Virus record (IMG/VR): IMGVR_UViG_3300047560_002099
Span: 1-22,808 of that record
Origin: a virus
DNA length: 22,808 nucleotides
Reading direction: 5' to 3' (one strand)
Under the pieces are notes generated by a model. It saw only the letters and a program-made list of their open reading frames with translations. It was not told the DNA's origin and did not search any database. Positions 13,075-18,850 of the stretch are shown here, in pieces; the first letter of the stretch is position 1, and each line of letters opens with the position of its first letter. Position numbers and translations under genes: made by a program.

Positions 13075-13827
13075 ATGGACTTAGCAACATCATTCGTTTA
13101 TAACGTACTCAAGGTCGCCGTAGCAACAACTCCGGTTCATGTCGACGCGACTGCGACATATCAATTCAACCCAAGCATGTCTCAGGAAGAAGCATGTAAA
13201 AGAGCTGAAGATAAAGCAAAAACACAGGCTTTACAAAAAGTTCTTGGCCAGGATTTTGGTTCAGATTCTACTATGAGTTGTCGAGAGAGTGACACTTACA
13301 AGTGCGAATCTGTCAAAAATATGTACGAGAATACTCGTGGGTACATTCGATCGATTACATCACGAAATGAAAAAGTAAATGGTTGGAATTGTACTGTAGA
13401 TATTAGTGTTAAAGTGCAGGAGTTTAAGAAGAGAACTCCAACGATACAGTCTCAAGCGACTCTTGATCGCGTAGTGTATACAGCTCAAGATACAATCAAT
13501 CTTAATGTGTCTACCACCGATAAGGGGTATGTGATTGTATACAAGTATGATCCGATCGATAATCAAGTGACCAAGATATTTCCAAACGAAAATACTAAAA
13601 CGTCCACATGGACTTATAGCAACAGACCATTGAAAGTTACGATCCCAGCAAATTCGTTTCCTGAGAGAGAAGTACCTTATTATATGTTTGTGACAGTTGC
13701 GGGTGGCATAACTCCGACACTGTCCAACTATAGGTTGCATGAGTTTTATGATATGTGGGATAATCAACCATATGATGATATTACTTTCATTCGCAAGTCG
13801 TTTTATGTTTCAAGGAGTAAATTATGA
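13075..13827 (+). CDS. DUF4384-like envelope protein, possibly FlgT-N-like N-terminus
   Basis: A 250-residue protein with two regions. Residues 30-118 include EEACKRAEDKAKTQALQKVLG and a closing strand TVDISVKVQEF, resembling the N-terminal repeat of FlgT- or LPP20-type proteins. Residues 133-212 (VVYTAQDTINLNVSTTDKG, then VIVYKYD, KIFPNENT and PYYMFVTVAGG) follow the DUF4384 pattern seen in bacterial surface and periplasmic proteins. Four cysteines (41, 69, 77, 106) suggest disulfides outside the cytoplasm. The first 25 residues are fairly hydrophobic but begin MDLATS, so the export signal is imperfect. It is coupled by an ATGA overlap to the lipoprotein gene. Assignments are from memory of family patterns and are moderate. 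Confidence 0.72.
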   Translation: MDLATSFVYNVLKVAVATTPVHVDATATYQFNPSMSQEEACKRAEDKAKTQALQKVLGQDFGSDSTMSCRESDTYKCESVKNMYENTRGYIRSITSRNEKVNGWNCTVDISVKVQEFKKRTPTIQSQATLDRVVYTAQDTINLNVSTTDKGYVIVYKYDPIDNQVTKIFPNENTKTSTWTYSNRPLKVTIPANSFPEREVPYYMFVTVAGGITPTLSNYRLHEFYDMWDNQPYDDITFIRKSFYVSRSKL

Positions 13828-14519
13828 AGAGGATTTTAATATGTACGGCTATCCTAGCTATGGTTGGGTGTTCTAGCAATCCAGTTAAGATTGCTGAAGG
13901 GACGAAAACGATAGAGACGACTAAGCCTATCACTGTCACAACGCCAGAATGGTATGTAACACTTCCTCGAGAGGATGGCGCACTGTATGCTGCTGCTACA
14001 GAAGCATCATCCGATCTACAATTCAGTATCGATCGAGCAGTGATGTCAGCACAACGAGAGTTAGCATTTCGTTTAAATAATGAAGTATCACAGAAGTATA
14101 GAGACTACACCGCCGAGACAGGTAGTGGTGAGAATGAAACTATTACGAAGGATACGGAGCGATTGACTATATCCAACTCTAAGTATATTAATATTGTTGG
14201 CATCGAACGTCTCCGTACAGAAGTTGTCCGTGAAGGCAATCGCTACCGTGCATATGTATTGGTTCGATATGGTTTAGATGCATCAAATAAGATCCATGCT
14301 AACTATATGGCCAAACAACGCAAACAAGATGCTCGTGAGCGTTTGGATGAATTTGATAAGGAGCTGAAGGGTCAGCAAGCACCTAAAATCGAATCTAATG
14401 TTAAGTTAGACAAGAGCGATCTGCTTGGTCCTAAAGTTTCGGATGCTAGTGTTCGTGAGCGTGTACAACGAGTATATGATGATCCGAATGCTGTAATAAT
14501 TAGAGAAACCGTACGATAG
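13824..14519 (+). CDS. LPP20-like lipoprotein
   Basis: A 231-residue lipoprotein. The N-terminus MKRILICTAILAMVGCSSNP is a lipoprotein signal with the modified cysteine at 16; Ser17-Ser18 favour delivery to the outer membrane. The domain from about residue 40 shows the LPP20 pattern: PEWYVTLP, then an ALYAAATEASSDLQ stretch, an AVMSAQRELAFRLNNEV helix and a closing YRAYVLVRYGL strand near 145-155. The C-terminal 70 residues are a charged, likely extended tail. In bacteria LPP20/FlgO/FlgP and DUF4384/FlgT-like proteins occur together at the outer membrane, as here. The phage copy may alter the envelope or block other phages; this is inference. Confidence 0.8.
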   Translation: MKRILICTAILAMVGCSSNPVKIAEGTKTIETTKPITVTTPEWYVTLPREDGALYAAATEASSDLQFSIDRAVMSAQRELAFRLNNEVSQKYRDYTAETGSGENETITKDTERLTISNSKYINIVGIERLRTEVVREGNRYRAYVLVRYGLDASNKIHANYMAKQRKQDARERLDEFDKELKGQQAPKIESNVKLDKSDLLGPKVSDASVRERVQRVYDDPNAVIIRETVR

Positions 14520-14528
14520 AGGTGTATT

Positions 14529-14717
14529 ATGCAAAATATTTCAAACGAAGAATATATTAACGTACTCGAGAAAGAAGTCGATACGTTACTGCGAGATTAT
14601 TACAAACCACACACAGAGGGCACTGGTCATTTTAATACAGCTGCTAGTGTATTACGTCTACGAATCAAAGAACTACGGGAGATGACACATGGCATTGTGG
14701 CGAGTCAAGACTGCTGA
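14529..14717 (+). CDS. Small helical phage protein, 62 residues
   Basis: Preceded by AGAGGTG 5 nt before the ATG. The sequence has two helices separated by a conserved-looking loop (YYKPHTEGTGHFNTA, residues 25-39) that I recall from other phage proteins of unknown function. It overlaps the next gene by 29 nt. Confidence 0.65.
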   Translation: MQNISNEEYINVLEKEVDTLLRDYYKPHTEGTGHFNTAASVLRLRIKELREMTHGIVASQDC

Positions 14718-15153
14718 AAAAAAGAATGTATTCATCAGGACGACATATCTGACTCCTGAAGAAGGCATCGCTGCCAAGAAAACATTCTTCATGGAAGAGT
14801 GGTATCGGTGGGGTAGTTGTCTAATCAGATCTGATGAAGCACCAACTGTTGCTGAAGATCCATATCAATCACCACTATCCCTTGATGATTATGAGATCGA
14901 AGACCAAGAGGCGGATGATGGATGTTCATTGGTGTTTTCCTTTCCAGAATATGATAACTGGACTGAAGCAGAAAAGCAGTACATTGAGGATTTGTGGGAG
15001 AGTGGTGAATTCTACGACCAAGAGTTTTGGGTCGAGGAACATGAAACACAATACTATGGTCCACTCGACGTAGAACAAGAGAGTGATGATGAGGAAGAGG
15101 ATGAAGAACCTCCAACATCACCACCAGCTCCAACTTGGCCGTTTTCATCGTAA
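14689..15153 (+). CDS. Acidic protein with Pro-rich tail, unknown
   Basis: A 154-residue protein with GGGAG 7 nt before its ATG. The first 50 residues (ALWRVKTAEKKNVFIRTTYL, then MEEWYRWGSCLIRSDEAP) look folded, and from residue 50 on the protein is strongly acidic, with SDDEEEDEEPPTSPPAP near the end. Tyr and Trp are frequent in the acidic part. The composition suggests a DNA mimic or an exposed flexible tail, but no family is recognised. Its gene ends 15 nt before the next promoter. Confidence 0.65.
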   Translation: MALWRVKTAEKKNVFIRTTYLTPEEGIAAKKTFFMEEWYRWGSCLIRSDEAPTVAEDPYQSPLSLDDYEIEDQEADDGCSLVFSFPEYDNWTEAEKQYIEDLWESGEFYDQEFWVEEHETQYYGPLDVEQESDDEEEDEEPPTSPPAPTWPFSS

Positions 15154-15167
15154 CACTTTCGGTGTAA

Positions 15168-15196
15168 TTGCCAGATTCGTTGTTCTATAGTATAAT
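15168..15196 (+). promoter_or_regulatory. Sigma70 promoter
   Basis: TTGCCA (15168-15173), a 17-bp spacer and TATAAT (15191-15196), then an 18-nt leader from about 15203 with AAGGAG before the ATG at 15221. It opens the run of small genes up to 17045. Confidence 0.8.
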
Positions 15197-15220
15197 TGCC
15201 ATACTAACTAAGGAGTTTGT

Positions 15221-15739
15221 ATGTTTGATCCAGTGTATGCTCTCTCAAAACTCGGTCTTAGACCAGGAATGTCGGTATCTCGTGCAATAACATCTGTTGG
15301 ACTAGATATTGATGAAGCATCAGATCCGCTGCTAGCAGCTAATAAAGTTATAGTATTGCTTGGCGCAAAACCAGTCAGTAATACTATAATGGCTAACATC
15401 TACGCTAAAGCGCTAGTTGAGCAAGCTGTTGTGTGGGGTGACGCTTATGTACCAGAAAATGCATTTGCAATTGCCCACGAAAAGTACAAAAAGATCCAGA
15501 TTACAATGCCTGAGATCTTTGTCAGTAGCGATGAGAATGGTAACTATACCAATCGTAGCAATAAAGCACCAAAGCCTGTTAACGACAAAAAGACTCAAGC
15601 GCTCGAAATATACAACCGTGAGACCAGCAATAAATTGACAAATACTGCAATCGCGAAGATAATTGCTCAGGAGTTGGACATTACGCTAGCTAATGCTCAA
15701 TATTACGTCACGAGGGTATTCGCGAAGTATTCAAAATGA
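15221..15739 (+). CDS. Two-part protein with C-terminal HTH-like module
   Basis: A 172-residue protein. Residues 1-90 form an uncharacterised, mostly helical domain; 100-125 is a polar linker (SSDENGNYTNRSNKAPKP); 126-170 repeats the module of the 62-residue protein at 9532, with 18 of 24 identical residues over 144-167. It therefore looks like the same putative DNA-binding unit fused to a sensor or multimerisation domain. The gene has its own promoter at 15168 and a clear AAGGAG ribosome binding site, and overlaps the SWIM gene by 4 nt. Confidence 0.72.
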   Translation: MFDPVYALSKLGLRPGMSVSRAITSVGLDIDEASDPLLAANKVIVLLGAKPVSNTIMANIYAKALVEQAVVWGDAYVPENAFAIAHEKYKKIQITMPEIFVSSDENGNYTNRSNKAPKPVNDKKTQALEIYNRETSNKLTNTAIAKIIAQELDITLANAQYYVTRVFAKYSK

Positions 15740-16083
15740 AATTCTACCAAGAACTAACTGAGTGGGCCGATGGTGGTGCAAATCACATCTACTTGTTATC
15801 ACAAGACAAGTCCAAGATGTATGCTTATATAAAAGCTGGCACCAAGAAGGTATTTGAGTTTAAGAATCCAATTGGAATTGATACTCGTGGCCGCAAGTTC
15901 AAAGAAGTACCAAATACTTTCAAATATAAGATCCCTCAAGTCCAATCGAATAATCCAACTTGGACTGTCGTTGGATCAAAGGGAGATGTGTATAATGTAG
16001 AGTATGTCGATAACCATTATCGGTGCACGTGCTCAGGATTCAAGTTTCGTGGTAGATGCTCACATATCGAAAGTGTAAAATGA
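15736..16083 (+). CDS. SWIM zinc-finger protein
   Basis: A 115-residue protein whose C-terminus has a SWIM-type zinc site, CxCx8CxH: Cys97, Cys99, Cys108 and His110 within YRCTCSGFKFRGRCSHIES. SWIM domains mediate DNA or protein binding. The N-terminal 80 residues have strands such as NHIYLLSQD and MYAYIKAGTKKVFEF that I recall from T4-like phage proteins of unknown function. It is coupled to its neighbours on both sides by ATGA overlaps, so it is made along with the HTH-module protein and a small helical protein. Confidence 0.8.
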   Translation: MKFYQELTEWADGGANHIYLLSQDKSKMYAYIKAGTKKVFEFKNPIGIDTRGRKFKEVPNTFKYKIPQVQSNNPTWTVVGSKGDVYNVEYVDNHYRCTCSGFKFRGRCSHIESVK

Positions 16084-16250
16084 TTAATCCAATCTTATAT
16101 TCTAGTTTATTTCCAACTCCCAAGTCCGAGCAGGAATTGGATGCCTATATTCAAAGTTTACCAGAATCGCAGCAGAGTATTGCATATAAAGTATCGATGA
16201 TGGCATTCAACTTAGCACACACACTGGTTGAGGAACAGGTATCTAAATGA
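16080..16250 (+). CDS. Small helical protein, 56 residues
   Basis: The ATG overlaps the SWIM stop by 4 nt, and the stop overlaps the next ATG by 4 nt. The sequence is two helices (SEQELDAYIQSLPESQQSIA and KVSMMAFNLAHTLVEEQ) after a short Pro-containing start. No family is recognised; its place in the coupled chain is the only guide to its role. Confidence 0.6.
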   Translation: MINPILYSSLFPTPKSEQELDAYIQSLPESQQSIAYKVSMMAFNLAHTLVEEQVSK

Positions 16251-16537
16251 GTTATAGTCGGTGGAGCAATTCTTGCTGGTATAGTTTTTGGTGCGATACC
16301 ACTAGTAAATTATTAGAGGAGCAAGTGTTTGCTCTTTGGTATAGTCCGGATGAAAAAGATACATTGGATTGGACATATAAACAACTACGAGAGTCGTTAG
16401 ACAATGGTAGTTTATTGAACGACATAATGATAAAATACAATTGTACGCCGAAAGAAGCTGAAGAGGCATTTGGGTACATAGAGCGGTGGATTGCCGATAT
16501 GAATGATCGGCTGAATATTGATTTGTTTAAGGAGTAA
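16247..16537 (+). CDS. Conserved phage protein, MSYSRW type, 96 residues
   Basis: The start MSYSRWSNSCWYSFW, rich in Ser and Trp, is one I recall at the start of many phage proteins of unknown function. It continues with a helical part (PDEKDTLDWTYKQLRESLDNG and CTPKEAEEAFGYIERWIADMN), which may be a small HTH-like bundle. It overlaps the previous gene by 4 nt and the next gene follows after 3 nt with an AGGAG site. Confidence 0.7.
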   Translation: MSYSRWSNSCWYSFWCDTTSKLLEEQVFALWYSPDEKDTLDWTYKQLRESLDNGSLLNDIMIKYNCTPKEAEEAFGYIERWIADMNDRLNIDLFKE

Positions 16538-16540
16538 TAT

Positions 16541-16675
16541 ATGGTATTTTTAGGAAAATGGGAACAATTGTTTATAGATTGCGTTGATTGCGTTTTATAT
16601 ATTATTATTAGTATTATGATTAGTACGTGGTTGAGTGTTGTGTTCCTTGCGTGTTTAAAATATTTAAATAGTTGA
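16541..16675 (+). CDS. 44-residue single-span membrane protein
   Basis: Preceded by AGGAG 6 nt before the ATG. The protein is a short amphipathic start (VFLGKWEQLFIDC) and one long hydrophobic span (VLYIIISIMISTWLSVVFLACL) ending in KYLNS, with three cysteines. The next gene begins 8 nt after its stop. Holin-like, antiholin or inner membrane modulator roles are possible but unsupported. Confidence 0.6.
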   Translation: MVFLGKWEQLFIDCVDCVLYIIISIMISTWLSVVFLACLKYLNS

Positions 16676-16683
16676 GGCGATGT

Positions 16684-16887
16684 ATGCCAAGTATGTCGTA
16701 TTGTAAATTCGAGAATACACTGAGTGAAATGATACAATGTGTCGAAGCAATGGGAGAAGCTGAAAACATTGATGAGCTCGACATGAATATGTATGAACAA
16801 CCATGCTTCGATCGGTTGGCGAAGATGTGTAAGTGGTATTTGGAAGAGTACGATCGGTTGAAATCGGTCGAAGAGGAGACCGAATGA
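16684..16887 (+). CDS. Conserved phage protein, MPSMSYC type, 67 residues
   Basis: The opening MPSMSYCKFENTLSEM is a recurrent N-terminus of phage proteins of unknown function as I recall them. The rest is helical and acidic, ending in EEYDRLKSVEEETE. The ATG at 16684 is chosen because GAGGCGA lies upstream and the family begins MPSMSYC; an in-frame TTG at 16672 is rejected. It overlaps the next gene by 4 nt. Confidence 0.72.
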   Translation: MPSMSYCKFENTLSEMIQCVEAMGEAENIDELDMNMYEQPCFDRLAKMCKWYLEEYDRLKSVEEETE

Positions 16888-17045
16888 GTAAAATGGCAGA
16901 CCTCCATATGGAGATCACACAATTACTGAAGGCCAAGTGGAGCTGGGGAGAGATAGCTGACCAGATCGTTAGTCAGTATAAGGTCCCAAGGGACTGGGCC
17001 GTACAACAAGTACGTGCTATTGAAGAAGCGACGATTACTAGCTAG
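16884..17045 (+). CDS. Small HTH-like helical protein, 53 residues
   Basis: Begins with an ATGA overlap and has AGAGGAG 4 nt upstream. The sequence LHMEITQLLKAKWSWGEIADQIVSQYKVPRDWAVQQVRAI has the helix pattern of a small DNA-binding bundle (WSWGEIADQIVSQY as a putative turn region), though it is too short for a firm call. It closes the coupled chain; its TAG lies directly before the next promoter. Confidence 0.6.
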   Translation: MSKMADLHMEITQLLKAKWSWGEIADQIVSQYKVPRDWAVQQVRAIEEATITS

Positions 17046-17074
17046 TTGTGGATTTCATTTTTCCATATTATAAT
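17046..17074 (+). promoter_or_regulatory. Sigma70 promoter
   Basis: TTGTGG (17046-17051), a 17-bp spacer and TATAAT (17069-17074), starting right after the preceding stop codon. AAAGGAG precedes the ATG at 17100. Confidence 0.75.
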
Positions 17075-17099
17075 ATGGTCACAACAAAGGAGTTCTGAT

Positions 17100-17408
17100 A
17101 TGGTCTGGTCTATTTACAAAGATTCTTCGATAAATGTTGATGATTGGGAGCTATGTTACACTGCATGGTTTACAGATTACGATATGGACACTAATCATGC
17201 ACCATTACGTGTTAAGTTTCTCCATGCAGGAAAACATGACGTGTGGTATGATGGTAATAAAACTACAATCGTAGTTGACAAAAACGGGTTGTGGGAAAGT
17301 AACGCTGAAAAGCTAATTCTCGAAATGACACATAAGACTTATCATGGAGATTTTGTAGAGGGATTCTATAAAAAAGATGGTAGGATCTGGGTGTCTATAG
17401 GAAGTTGA
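17100..17408 (+). CDS. Phage protein of unknown function, 102 residues
   Basis: The ATG at 17100 is set by the AAAGGAG site and the promoter just upstream; an upstream TTG at 17046 lies inside the -35 box and cannot be used on that transcript. The protein is rich in Trp, Tyr and Asp with alternating strands (DDWELCYTAWFTDYD, PLRVKFLHAG, NKTTIVVDKNG), ending in an aromatic strand GRIWVSIGS. It looks like a compact beta-rich fold. It is a single-gene unit, because another promoter follows. Confidence 0.65.
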   Translation: MVWSIYKDSSINVDDWELCYTAWFTDYDMDTNHAPLRVKFLHAGKHDVWYDGNKTTIVVDKNGLWESNAEKLILEMTHKTYHGDFVEGFYKKDGRIWVSIGS

Positions 17409-17422
17409 TACTTTCCCTCTAG

Positions 17423-17450
17423 TTGTACAAATCTGAAAATCGGGTATAAT
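17423..17450 (+). promoter_or_regulatory. Sigma70 promoter
   Basis: TTGTAC (17423-17428), a 16-bp spacer and TATAAT (17445-17450). An AGGAG site precedes the ATG at 17485. Confidence 0.7.
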
Positions 17451-17484
17451 TGGCTTTACTGACAAACACAAACAGGAGTTTGAA

Positions 17485-17832
17485 ATGGCTAAAATCTGGA
17501 TCACAACACAAATTCAAGAGAACTATGGTGCCCATGACTGGGACGGAGTTGGTGAGTGCCCTCAGTATTGGAAATTTAAGGGCGGTAACGATTACATGGT
17601 TCCGCTTGAAGGGTTTCGTTCAGACGGCGACTTTGCTGAGAAGAAGTTGCGCATGATTGTCGACTCTGTCCGTGAAAAAATCGATTGTGAAAACTACGGC
17701 TATAGAGAGTATGTTGTTGGGTGGGAAGTCGTTGATGATGATTTTCTCACCGTGTTTGAGAAGAGTCAATTGGAATATGAGGGTGAGATCACTTACCCGG
17801 CACGGGTGCTCGAGCTCGAGGAGCTTGGATAA
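17485..17832 (+). CDS. Conserved phage protein, MAKI..QENYGAHDWDG type
   Basis: A 115-residue protein. IQENYGAHDWDGVGECPQYW (residues 10-29) is a signature I recall from many phage proteins without known function. It continues with KFKGGNDYMVPL and a charged alpha/beta C-terminal half. The conserved Asn, His, Asp, Trp and Cys could form a metal or catalytic site, but that is a guess. It has its own promoter and an AGGAG site, and its stop overlaps the next ATG by 1 nt. Confidence 0.72.
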   Translation: MAKIWITTQIQENYGAHDWDGVGECPQYWKFKGGNDYMVPLEGFRSDGDFAEKKLRMIVDSVREKIDCENYGYREYVVGWEVVDDDFLTVFEKSQLEYEGEITYPARVLELEELG

Positions 17833-18023
17833 TGGATCGCACATTCTTTGTGCTGTGTGGGCGTTGCTGCGAACATGCTGCTTCGGATGTTCGGCACCTA
17901 ACATCGGAAATCAAAGTACTAAACGTCGAGGAAGATATCTCTGGTCGAGATGTCGTATCTTTTGAGTGTCCGATTACAAATCGAGTAGAACAATCTTTGG
18001 TATATGGAGGTGACTATGTTTAA
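17832..18023 (+). CDS. Small Cys-containing protein, 63 residues
   Basis: Starts at a TAATG junction with GAGGAG upstream. LCGRCCEHAASDVRHL near the N-terminus and ECPITNRV near residue 45 contain four cysteines and a His, a possible small zinc site although the spacing is not a standard one. The end overlaps the next gene by 8 nt. The function is unknown. Confidence 0.6.
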   Translation: MDRTFFVLCGRCCEHAASDVRHLTSEIKVLNVEEDISGRDVVSFECPITNRVEQSLVYGGDYV

Positions 18024-18144
18024 ATTCCTGGCTGGATTCATTTTTGGTCTTGTTGTATGTACAGTTGGTGTAACTGGACTTGCAAAAATGATGGACAACG
18101 GCGTATCTAAAGTACAGAGCGCAGCTAAAGAAGCATCACAATGA
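18016..18144 (+). CDS. 42-residue membrane protein, conserved phage type
   Basis: Begins MFKFLAGFIFGLVVCTVGVT, one membrane span with a glycine-rich face, followed by a helical polar tail (LAKMMDNGVSKVQSAAKEAS). This small pattern recurs in phage genomes as I recall it. It has GGAGG before its ATG and overlaps the preceding gene by 8 nt. Its role is unknown; a virion-associated or inner membrane peptide is possible. Confidence 0.65.
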   Translation: MFKFLAGFIFGLVVCTVGVTGLAKMMDNGVSKVQSAAKEASQ

Positions 18145-18155
18145 TTGGAGATAAT

Positions 18156-18548
18156 ATGAAGATTGAAACACATCAAGTAATTACAATGCCCGCCGGTAGT
18201 TATTATATTGGGGATTTGTGTTATGTGTTAGATGACGACTGGGACGAAGCCTGTAGTATGTTCTTTGCGGGACGTAGCGATCATGGTGTTAATCAAGGTG
18301 GATTCACTTTGAGAGATGGCCGCAACTTTGTATGCTTCAATACTGCGTGGGGCGATGGTGGTTATGAGGATAACTATGGTCGTATGTATGGGGTCGATGC
18401 TGGGTGTATTGGAGCAATACAGGTTCCTGCTGGTAGTAAAGCTCCGTGGGGTGGTAATATAGTTGAATTCAAAAATGCATTTGAGTGTCGTAAAGAAGGA
18501 CGTGGAACTTTAATTTTTGGTGATGTTATAATTGAGACAGATACGTGA
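18156..18548 (+). CDS. Conserved phage protein, PAGSYYIGDLCYV type
   Basis: A 130-residue protein. PAGSYYIGDLCYVLDDDW (residues 12-29) is a motif I recall in many phage and some bacterial proteins of unknown function; it continues into a Gly-rich beta domain (DGGYEDNYGRMYGVDAGCIG). The ATG at 18156 is chosen over one at 18141 because GGAG sits 6 nt before it. The protein probably folds as a single beta sandwich. No enzymatic motif is seen. Confidence 0.72.
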   Translation: MKIETHQVITMPAGSYYIGDLCYVLDDDWDEACSMFFAGRSDHGVNQGGFTLRDGRNFVCFNTAWGDGGYEDNYGRMYGVDAGCIGAIQVPAGSKAPWGGNIVEFKNAFECRKEGRGTLIFGDVIIETDT

Positions 18549-18549
18549 C

Positions 18550-18741
18550 ATGAGATACAAAATGGATGTATCTGTTGAACAGGTAGACGCAATTGTCATA
18601 GAAGAGTTGAAGTTCGCATACGATATTAATCGGATATACAACGACGAACCCAGCAAAGAGTTGCGTGAAGCACTTGACCGAGTGTTGAAATATTATATGG
18701 TGCCATCTGAATATGAAGAGTATATTCGAACGCTAGAATAG
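18550..18741 (+). CDS. Small acidic helical protein, 63 residues
   Basis: Starts 1 nt after the previous stop with only GAGAC as a possible site; an in-frame ATG at 18562 is an alternative start. The sequence is helical: SVEQVDAIVIEELKFAYDIN and SKELREALDRVLKYYM, ending in SEYEEYIRTLE. It is the last plus-strand gene before the convergent minus-strand fibre genes. Confidence 0.6.
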   Translation: MRYKMDVSVEQVDAIVIEELKFAYDINRIYNDEPSKELREALDRVLKYYMVPSEYEEYIRTLE

Positions 18742-18742
18742 T

Positions 18743-18793
18743 GTCCCACTTATGTCCTCGCAAATGGCGTTATGCGATGTAGTTGGCAGGGAC
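18743..18793. other. Nested inverted repeat in the convergent intergenic region
   Basis: Outer arms GTCCC (18743-18747) and GGGAC (18789-18793) enclose inner arms TCGCA (18758-18762) and TGCGA (18773-18777) with a 10-nt apical loop. The 51-nt unit lies directly after the stop at 18741 and before a second hairpin. It could be part of a small RNA or a 3'-end protective structure; arms of 5 bp may also arise by chance. Confidence 0.4.
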
Positions 18794-18801
18794 CTCCATT
18801 T

Positions 18802-18850
18802 ATACACACTTGTAAGATAACGGTCCTAAGGTGTGTATTTAATTGTTTTA
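18802..18850 (+). terminator. Hairpin terminator with rRNA-like loop
   Basis: A 10-bp stem (18802-18811 with 18829-18838, one T-G wobble), a 17-nt loop and then TTTAATTGTTTT. It closes the plus-strand run and faces the end of the minus-strand fibre gene at 18848. The loop and right arm contain ATAACGGTCCTAAGGT (18817-18832), which matches a conserved 23S rRNA stretch and the core of the I-CeuI site as I remember them. The long loop is unusual for an intrinsic terminator. Confidence 0.6.

Noticed and set aside
13360-13767. Minus-strand 135-codon frame opposite the DUF4384-like gene.
   Set aside because: Antisense shadow with no start signal; the plus-strand protein has a coherent domain pattern.
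15151-15166. ACAC/GTGT hairpin after the acidic protein gene as a terminator.
   Set aside because: The stem is only 4 bp and there is no T-run.
16252-16800. Long minus-strand frame of 182 codons across several small plus-strand genes.
   Set aside because: The plus-strand genes beneath it are coupled by ATGA overlaps and have good ribosome binding sites and recognisable N-termini; the minus frame is His/Ser/Ile-rich shadow sequence.
18743-18850. A tRNA or intact rRNA fragment in the convergent gap.
   Set aside because: No cloverleaf can be drawn and the rRNA-like match is only 16 nt, so no RNA gene is called.
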